Assembly: GCA_945877765.1 (NCBI GenBank)
Contig: CAMDWQ010000005.1
Coordinates: 64,604 to 105,940, forward strand
DNA length: 41,337 bases
Reading direction: 5' to 3'
Source: Candidatus Omnitrophota bacterium
GTDB taxonomy: Bacteria; Omnitrophota; Gorgyraeia; 2-02-FULL-51-18
Shown: positions 8,366-17,600 of the stretch, in pieces
Layout of the letters: each line of letters opens with the position of its first letter
Position numbering within the stretch: position 1 is the stretch's first letter
Program-made: the position numbers and the translations under genes
The notes under the pieces: model-generated
Told to the model about the DNA's origin: nothing
The model's input: only the letters and a program-made list of their open reading frames with translations
Databases searched by the model: none

Positions 8366-8653
8366 GTGAAACATCTTTCCGTAACCACGCAATTTCAAAA
8401 GCAACTTGCAACACTTCTTCCCGCTGACAGAGATCAGACGATTGAAGCTCTTAAGACATTAAAATCCTCGATTCACCAAGGAAAAATTCCGCAAGGTCTT
8501 GGCTTTAAAAAAATTAACGGCGATAAATATGAAATCAGAATTGATATTCGGCTTAGAATTGTCCTGAAAAAAGATGGGGACTTTCTGGTTTGTGTTTTGC
8601 TTGGCAATCATGACCAGGTCAGACAATACTTAAAAAACTTCCGCAACCGGTAA
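8366..8653 (+). CDS. RelE/ParE-superfamily toxin
   Basis: This 95-residue protein has a GTG start. It reads KHLSVTTQFQKQLATLLPADRDQ, then IPQGLGFKKINGDKYEIRID, then RLRIVLKKDGD and LLGNHDQVRQYL. This is the compact helix-plus-beta-sheet layout of RelE/ParE-type toxins: a basic strand IRIDIRLRIV and a late His in GNHDQVRQYLK. RelE members cut mRNA on the ribosome, while ParE members block gyrase. Which applies here cannot be decided by eye. It directly follows the AbrB-type antitoxin, so it is the toxin of that pair. Confidence 0.75.
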   Translation: MKHLSVTTQFQKQLATLLPADRDQTIEALKTLKSSIHQGKIPQGLGFKKINGDKYEIRIDIRLRIVLKKDGDFLVCVLLGNHDQVRQYLKNFRNR

Positions 8654-8657
8654 ACCC

Positions 8658-11600
8658 TTACGCCGCCTGCTCGCTCAAGCGCCGAAAATGCGCGTGGGCA
8701 TTCATCGCCTCGGCCAAATCTACCGCGCGAAGCGTCGGTGGGACAGCGTAAAGATTGATCAGAGCTTCATCGCCTAAAATGAGGCCGAGAAATTCTTCTT
8801 TGGATAGCGCAAAACCCGTCAGATTTTTAAACCACTCATACACCTGGTTAAATACCGCATCCTCCACGGAAAGATTTTCAATCGCGCCTACCCGATCCAT
8901 TAAAGATAGGAGAGGATTTGGCAAGACAATGTCTTCCATATTGTTGTCATGCACAAGGTCCTGGATTTTGACAAATCGCGCTTTCACGCCTTTGGCGGTG
9001 GCTTGCCCAAGCAGCGCTATCCGATTGATCTTTAGATAGTCCTGCGAAAGTAAATGGACTTGGCTTGCCTCTTGATGCTGGATTTGGTCTCCCACGGTAA
9101 ACGGCTTCTCTCTTAGCCTCGAAGAGGAGGCTATCACCGCTTGAGCGAGTTTCACCAATCGATCTTCTCCCACCAAATGAATTTCAAGATATTTAGTCTT
9201 TCGCGCGGCGATAGAATAAATCAGTGTCTTCACCGCCTCGGCCTGATCCTGAATCGAAAGCCCCTTAAAGCTATCCAGATGCAAATAGGCCTCAATCGGC
9301 TTTTCTGCCAACTCTTTTGGTAGAGGCTGATTAAATCGGCGGTCAAAAGCCTTTAGAGTGTTGATTAGATCCTGATACGAAATTAATTCCGCCGCTTGCG
9401 CGCCGCGCGTCTTACCAGAACGGGACTTCACAATGCGAAAGGGCCTATTACCAACATAAACCTGCACCTGCCCCGGAAATTTTTTCCTAAAACTTAAAAT
9501 CGCTATCCTGTCTGATGTCTCAAGCGCCATAAGATGCCCCTGGCTATTCACCGCCAAAACCAATTCATCAAATCCCGCAAGCGTCGCCCCAAAGCCCGCC
9601 AGTCTTGGCCCTCGACTTTCTTCCGCCAACCTCGCTCCTATTTTGGCCGGATAAGCCTTCGCACGAGCTCGCTTGGCCGCAGCCGCTGCTGTATAAATAT
9701 TCTGAATAGCCAAAGCCAATACCTTTTGATCGCCTTCGGACTCTGCAACAACCCTGCGGCCCTCTGGTGATAAAGTAAGCTGCGTCACTTGGGTATTTTT
9801 TTCACCTCCACCGACAATACTACTGGCTGGTATAAATTTGCTCTCGACCAAGTTCATTGATTGAAGATAACGCTTCAGTGCACTAAATATGCTGGTATGA
9901 CTAAATTCGTACATCTGCATGACTTCCAAAGTAGACAGTGTCGGGTGATTGGAATCAGCCAGATAGATCAATATCGCCGCAGACCTCTCCGCCCACAAGG
10001 CCGATTTGACAGGTGTGACCTCGACGATAGCCTGTACTTTCTTGAGCGCTGCGTCCAGCGCCGCCTCAACCTCGCCCTCGTTGTCCACTGAAAGATCACG
10101 GGCAGGCTGGCGAATCAATATCAAATCCTGACTCACGAATTTGGGCCGGACATCTTGGGGTAAATATCCCAAAACATTGCTTGCCGACCTTTTAAACCCG
10201 GGAGCTATGATCAATCTTATGGGCCCACCGGTCAATTGGGACGTGTTCTGCCTGAACAACTGATTTATCCCTCCAAGGCTGTTTGAGGCAATGACTGATT
10301 CGAAACCGCGCTTCTCCATCGCCCTCACCAAACGGCCGCGGGCTTCTGCATCCGGGTGAATCACCGCCACTGAATCCGTAACCTGCAGCATCCCGGCCGC
10401 TTCTTCCGGCGCCGCCAACCGCGCGCCAGTAGCACTGCCGCTCTGCGGTATCGCGGCTGCGTCTGCTTTTATTTTACGGCGGAGAAGCTGAAGCTGTCGA
10501 GCCAGAGCTTCCGGGTCCTCTTTATGTCTGTCGGCTAGGTCACGACCGAGTGGGGTCAAGGCCAGTGTATTGACGCGGACATTACGCAAAGAGCCGTTGC
10601 TTTGAACCGATCTTTTTCGTCTCTCCCCAACATCGATAAGGCCTATTGCTTGCAGATTTTCCTGTATCGTGTAACTCCCATCGCGATTCACACCCCAAAG
10701 CTGCTCCGCATCGGGCCCATCAATAATCGGATGGCTCTGAGCCGCCAATGCAACCAATGCACTTGCTAACTTGAGCTCATACGGAGTCGGTGTTCTTCGG
10801 ACAGGTGGACTGTCTGGGGTGCGATCTGGAAAAGAAATGGTGTCGAGCTCCTTTTTAAGCATTTTCACAAGCGTCTCCAAATCGGTGGACTTCGATTTAA
10901 GATAGACGCCTTGGATTACCCAGGGATCCTCGTGAAAGTATTGCCTGGTTTGAGCCTGACTGTCCGTTAATGGAAGCACCCTATACGGGCTCAAGGCTTT
11001 ATCAGGCCGGATTCTTTTGTCTGGTGTCACCAAAAGTCTTATAAAATCCTTCCCGAGAGATAAGTCATGATACATGTCTTGATTCAAGGCCTGACCCCGG
11101 TCTTTAAATGAAAGCACTTTTGTAAAACCGATCTCACGCAGAGCTTCCACCAATTTTTCTCTCGCATCATCGTTCCATTCCATAACCGCAATCGGCTCGG
11201 TCGCCGATACGATCCACGGCCATGCTGCCCCGGTAGACTTCATTTTTTTCCCGCTCTCCGCCAGCCTCGCTCCGTCAGCAAGGACGGGCCGCTCGAGATC
11301 CTTAATGGCCCGAGCCAAAGCATCCGGATCACCTTGATATTTTGTGACGAGCTCACGACCCGGATCTTCAATAGAGAGCTCTTTTGTCGAAATAGTTCGT
11401 GTCCCCTGTCTCTTGTCGGCGATTTCAACGGGGACCTCTTTACGCGATACAAGTTTTAGCGGGAGAAGATACTGCCTAGCCGCTTTACTAAACGTTTTCG
11501 GGTCCATTTCCCACAGGTCTCCTGCTTGCAGAAAGTGCACACTCGCCTCTGGCTGGCCAGCCAAGTAGACCAACACTTTCGCCGCCGCCTTTTGTACGAG

Positions 11601-14600
11601 CGTAGGTTCCGCAGCGGGTCTGTCGACTCTAGCCGCATCTGTTAGTCCCTGCACTTCGTCCAGCTTCAGCTGGAGCAAATTCATAAAATGATCCTCCGGA
11701 CTGAGAGTATACGCCAAGCCGGTTTCGCGGATTATTTTGAGATCGTCAGCAAGGAGCGCTCCCAGAATGGTCCTTGCGGCCCTGAGAGATTGTCCAAACT
11801 GAGCAGCGGCTAAACCCTTACCCGGCGCTATCAAAAGTTTTATTTTTGGCGCCGACGATAAATCGACACTCTCGGATGTATAAGTGAGCTCTGCGCGATT
11901 TCTAAACGCAAGAACACTCGTGTACCCCATGTTCTCCAGAGCCTCTGTCAGGCGCTCTCTAACGCCTTGATTTTCATGCATCACGGCCACAGCGTCTGTC
12001 TTGGACAAAGCCCATCCTTCATCCGCAGGGCTTGCCAGCCTCGCTCCCTCAGCCCGCCCTGACTTCTTCAGCCTTCCCGCATGACCGTTTCCTTGGGATT
12101 CATAAATATCCTGAATAGCCCGGGCTAAACCAGTTTCATCGTTTGGATATTGACTAGCCAGATTAGCCGCGGTCTCTGTCAAAGTAAGCTTTGTGGTGAT
12201 TGACCGTCCCGCTGTAGGCGGTGTTAAATCTATTACTTCTTTCTCGACTATCCCTATTGGAACCAGATACGCCGCCATATGAACAATATCCGTCGAGCTT
12301 TGCTCTATCGCTTCTTTTATATCCTGAGAATACATGACTAAAAGATCATTCTGACGCATATATAGCAAAAGCCGCGCCGAGTCTATTGATTTTTTGGTTA
12401 ACTTTGTAACGGATTGCTTAGAAGGCTTATTTTTACTTACACCGTTTCCGCCCAGCTCCCTTTCCAGCTCCTCCTCGACAACAAGATCATCGGCTAACCG
12501 CCTACCCAAAATAGATGACTTGATCAGTTTAGGAGGCGCGTCAAAATATTGATGCAGTGCCAGTATTCTGGACACCTTAAGTGATTTTGATAAATTTCTG
12601 TAAAATTGAACCGCATCTTTTGTATATCCAGGGCTGATAACGAGTCTTATTGGATTAGCTTCGACGTCCAGTTCCCGTCTTTTAAACTCCCCCGGAATCA
12701 AATCTCGGCTTTGTAGAGAAATAACCCTGGTGTATTCAAATCTTTTTTCAAGGAGATCCGCCAAACGCTGACAGATGAGATTATCATGATGCAAGACAAG
12801 AACGGTGTCCGTTAAGGATATAGGTCGCGGCGCATCGGCCAGCCTCGCTCCGTCGTATGCATCGAGGAGACCCTGAATCGCTTGGGCCAATCCATTTAGG
12901 TTTTTTAGGTAAGCCTCGAGTAGATCAGCGCCTTGATTGGTCAGAGTGACATTTCTCTGAATCTCTATACTCTTGGCTTTCCTCCCAGCGGCAAGCACTT
13001 CCGTTTTGATATAGATCAGTTCCAGATCTTTCAACCACTCATCAATGGAATGCCACATGGATTCTGTCATCATTTCGTGCCCGGATGTAGCGATAGACAA
13101 CGAATCGTCGTCTGGCTGTTTGCCCAACATCATCAATCGATTTGCTAATTTTTTTGACTGCGGCGTCGCTTTGACCGTGTGGGGCTTAGCACTCTTGACC
13201 TTTATCGCGGCCGGTTTGGATTTTGACCTTGCTTCACGCAGATCCTGAATGCCGTGGGCCAATGCTTGCAACATTTCCTCGTCCTGGTCAGCCAACGGGT
13301 AGCGGGCGACCAAATCAAGACCAATCGGCAATAGAGTGGCCCGCGTCACTTCACTTTTACGAGTGCTGCCTCCAAAATGAGGAACACGAGCGACCACTTT
13401 ATCCGTGCTTATGAGTCCTCTTGCATTAAGATATCTGACCGTGTTTGGAAAATCTTTTGGTTCCAGCGACCATTTCTTATTTGCCTCTGTAACAGTTATG
13501 GCGTGTGATTTTATCTTGGCTAAATAGCTCACCATCCTTGCCGAATCCTGGGCGGCTTTTGTCAATTTTCGGACCTTCATCGTTTTGGAAGTCTTGACCG
13601 GAGCGCTCGCGCCAAGAGCCTCTAGCTCTGCCTTCAATGCAATCTCAACATCCGACGCATCAATCCACAGGTTCCCTAGAATAGGGTTACCAATAAACTT
13701 AATATCTTTCTCCGCTACAAAAAATCGCGGCAGATTCCGACCCCCGGCTACATTTACCGAGGATTTAAGTGCAAATATGAATTGGGTCCGTCCTCCGCGC
13801 TGATCCGGCCTAATCGCTAGTTTTATAACCCGGTCCCCTTCGTACAAACCAAGCTTCTCAAACTCCCCGGGTATGTCCCCTAAGCCCTTGCAAACAAGCA
13901 CAGTTGTAAATCCAAATGATGGCCCCCGGAGCAGCTCAGCCAAAAGGTTTCTGGCGTCTTCATTGTTGTGTATCACGGCGATGACATCCTCTTTTGCAAG
14001 AGTCCATGGAGTGCTCGGCACTGCTGAATCTGCGGCCGGGGCTTGTTTCCCTGCCAGCCGCGCGCCCTCTCTAGATAAATTAAGCGCTCCCTGAATCGCC
14101 CCGGCTAGAGCGTCTGCTTCACCCCCCCGGTGTAGCTCTACCAGCTCACGGCCACGCGGCGTGATTGTAAGTTTCACCACATTCCTCTTCTGCGTTCCAC
14201 CAAGGTGAGGAATGGCAGATCGTTCGATCGATTTCCGTGCCAGACCTTTGAGGCTAAGATAATTTGCCACGGACATAAACTGATGTTTTTTTAGATTTAA
14301 TTTGTTTAAGGCGTCCACCGAAAGAATAAGCGATTGCTTAGGATCTGCCAAATAAATCAACGCCCGCGCCGAGTTTTTGGACCTCGGCGTCAATGTTGTG
14401 CTTTTAGTTCTGGCAGACTGAGCCTCATATCTATCTATCTCTTGCCGGATTCTACGGCTAAGATCGTCTATACTGACATTCAAATAGGACAAATTTTTTT
14501 GGGTGATAATTCTCAAATCATCAGGAGGGGAAAAATAGGACTCCACACCTTGGAAGTGTACACCTCTAAGGTGTGAAGCGGTACCCGCAAGCGAAAATCC

Positions 14601-17600
14601 AACCCTATTTCCCAGCCTCAAGCTCTGTGCTATACTTGGGCTATGGAGCAACCAATCAGTCCCTACATTCACTGTGATAAAGAGATCCACCACGGGAGAG
14701 CTTGTTTTATCGGCACCCGAGTGCCGGTGTACATCGTCCTGGAGCTTCTCGAAGCCGGGGAAACTCCGGACGAGATATTGAAAGATTACCCCCGCTTGAC
14801 GCTCAAGCACATTCAGGCCGCTCTCCACTTTGCCGCCGAAACCCTGAAAAACGCGGAATATCCCCTCGTTGCCTGATTTTTCATCCGTCCAAACCCGGTA
14901 CCCCGCCTCCAAGACATGTGGAATCATCGTGATGAAATTCCACCCGATGATCAAAGAGGATATGTTGAACGCGCTAGAAAAATTATTTACAGATGTACCG
15001 CTGGAGACTATCCGCGGAAAGTTGATTATCCTTTTAAAGGATCGCCATTCACTTTCATAAGCAGACGCCAACCGCGCGGCGGGAGACGCCGTATTGGCTT
15101 TCACCAAAAATTTCCAGGCAGCTAGAGCGTCTTCCGCCGGTGAGCCCCGCTTAAATTCTGCTCTGAGGTTTTTTTCAGCGGTCGGTTTAACTTTTCGCTC
15201 CTCTTCGTCATACCGTGCATCGAAATAAATTCTTAACGCTTCTTTTAATTGCTCACGAGATACACCGGAAGTGCGATAAAATTGAAGTTCCTTGTTGTCA
15301 AAATCTTTCAGCCAACTGCTTGTTTTAAGTGCCACCTGTCTGTCCCGAAATTGCTGCGCCTGCTTGGCGGGAAGCTCTATCGCCTTAATCTTAGAAAACT
15401 GCCCCTGTGCCTCTGGCGACGGTGCCGATTCAATAGGAGAAGCATCACTAAAATTGTTTATAATCGTGTAGCCGCTTAATGCAGGGTCTTCTCGAAGGCT
15501 CCTCCGGGCCTCCTCGCCGGCATGCACGAGAACAACAACCTTGGAATCGACTTTCTGGATTAGTTGCACAACCTCCGCATGATCTCCGTGAGCCGTGAAA
15601 TTAATGTGAAGAATCTTCGCTTGGACTTTCTTCGTAGCACTGGTGCGTCCGTCGCGGAAAGGGGGGAATGTAAAATCTTTTCCCTTAGCTGTTCGCAGAA
15701 GCCTAAAAGCTGGGGAATCCTCGGCGAGCCATCCGACCATAATCACTGTATTTTTTTCGTCTTCAATCAATTTTTCTAGGTGTCCAATCGCCGTTCCTCC
15801 ATACAACATTCCCGAGCCGGCAATAATGACGCAGGGATCCTTATCAGGATGATCGGAATCCGTGATTTCGCGGATTGGGCTGTCGTTTCTAAACCAGGAT
15901 TTAAATTCCGCATAATCTGGATCGCCGCGGAGTTTTTTGACAGTTTCAACAGCCCCTCCGTCCATATAAATAGGGAAGTTTTTGGGTAATTCTCCTCTCT
16001 CAACGGCCTGCTTCAGAATCAACGCAATTTCCTCGGCGCGCCCCAAAATGAAAGCGGGGATTAAAACTTTTCCGCCGCGATTATAAGTTTCCCGAACCGC
16101 ATCAACCAACATTTTTCGCCTTTCTTCAATCGGCGGCAGATTTTGATGGGCATTGGTTGCATCAACAATGAATGTGCCTGTCTGAAGTGCTGGGGGAGAC
16201 ATCGCATTCGGCGGTAACGTCAAACGGCTGGTAGTCGACGTATCTCCGGAATAAGTAAAATTTCCGTAAGGCGTGGCCACTGTCAGTGACACAGCTCCAG
16301 GAATGTGGCCGGCGTGGCTCATAAATATTTTGACATCTTCTTGGGCCTGATACCACTGTCCGGTTTTGATCGTAACCAGAGAAGCAAAAACTTTTCCAAC
16401 TAGCTGCAACCATGCTATACGAGGGATGCGGGCGCCTCCTCCGAGCACATCCTTCCACTGGTCGAAAAGTAAGCGGGCGGTTGTTTGAGAAGAAATAATT
16501 TTCGCATCCGGATAATCCCGATGAAACCACGGCGCATACAAGCAATGATCCAGATGGGCATGCGTGATGAATGCGGCAACAGGCGTGTAGCCGCCCAAAG
16601 CTTCGCGTAGTTTCACGGATTTTTGTTCGATAGGGGTATCGGATTTTGGATCATGGCCCAGATCCAGAATCAGCGCTTTATTTCCAGGCATCTTGACCAC
16701 GATCAAGTTCCCACTGCCAGGCTCATAGCCGCCAACTAGCTGAAATTTGAGTTTATTCTCAAGCGTTTCTTCATTTGCCAACCGCACGCCCGCATCCACA
16801 CCCAAATTCTGAAGATCTTTAAAATTCAAAGTCAGCTGCTCTCTGAGGCTATCACTAACCAGCTCTCCAAGTATTTTTTGGCCTGTGACCCACTCATAAG
16901 CGGTCATAGCGGGATCGGCTGGTGTCTGAATCAGATGATTTGCGTTACGTAATTGAATTTCATGAATATTTCCTAAACTCAGCGAACCTATCTCGCCTGC
17001 AAGGTAATCAGGCAGGCTGGCTGATTTTTTTAGCAGCAATGGGTCTTGGGCAACTTCTCGAGCCATGTGACTTACTAACACACGATCTTCCGTATCTAAT
17101 ATCGCGCTTATAGTCTCTACGAATGACTTGTCCTTTATGTCTTCCCAAGATTCCTGTGATAAAGCCTGCTGAAATGCTGGAAATACCAAAGAATTAATCA
17201 CAGCTCTATGGATATCCCTTTTCAATTCCGAGCTTAAATCATCGTGCCTTTTTAAATATCCAAAAATGAATTTCAGGAGAGGCTTCAATACCAATAGATC
17301 TACCTCATCATCAGGGTCATAATATCGTCTTAAATGAGATCCATTGAGTCCCGCGCGCAGAGTCGCCGCGTTAATGTCATCATAAGTTTTGACATAGATT
17401 AAGAATTTCCTGTGCTGTTCTTTATAGCTAGCTATGTCTCGATAGTTCATCGTCGGCAAAGCCAGCCACTGTCCAAAACTTGGAAGCGTCACAGCCAGGG
17501 ATGACCTCTCCTCCTTCATTTGGGCAATGATCGCGTTTGCCTCACTTATCATTTTAGTTAGCTCGTCTTGATGGATCCCAACCAATAGGTCGATATTTTT

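Larger units (their letters stand above)
14531..15064 (+). mobile_element. DUF433/DUF5615 toxin-antitoxin cassette inside the giant gene
   Basis: About 530 bases on the plus strand hold a dyad, a promoter, a complete DUF433 antitoxin gene and the tail of a DUF5615 toxin. They lie between an AARLA motif (15066-15080) and the remnant of repeat module 1. The minus strand stays open through the whole segment in the frame of the giant gene and yields 178 residues unlike the rest of the protein. No transposase or terminal repeats are seen, so how it arrived is unknown. Confidence 0.6.

Noticed and set aside
9639-14066. Receiver-like halves as working two-component receivers
   Set aside because: The acidic pair and phosphoacceptor Asp are missing in all copies, and no histidine kinase is nearby.
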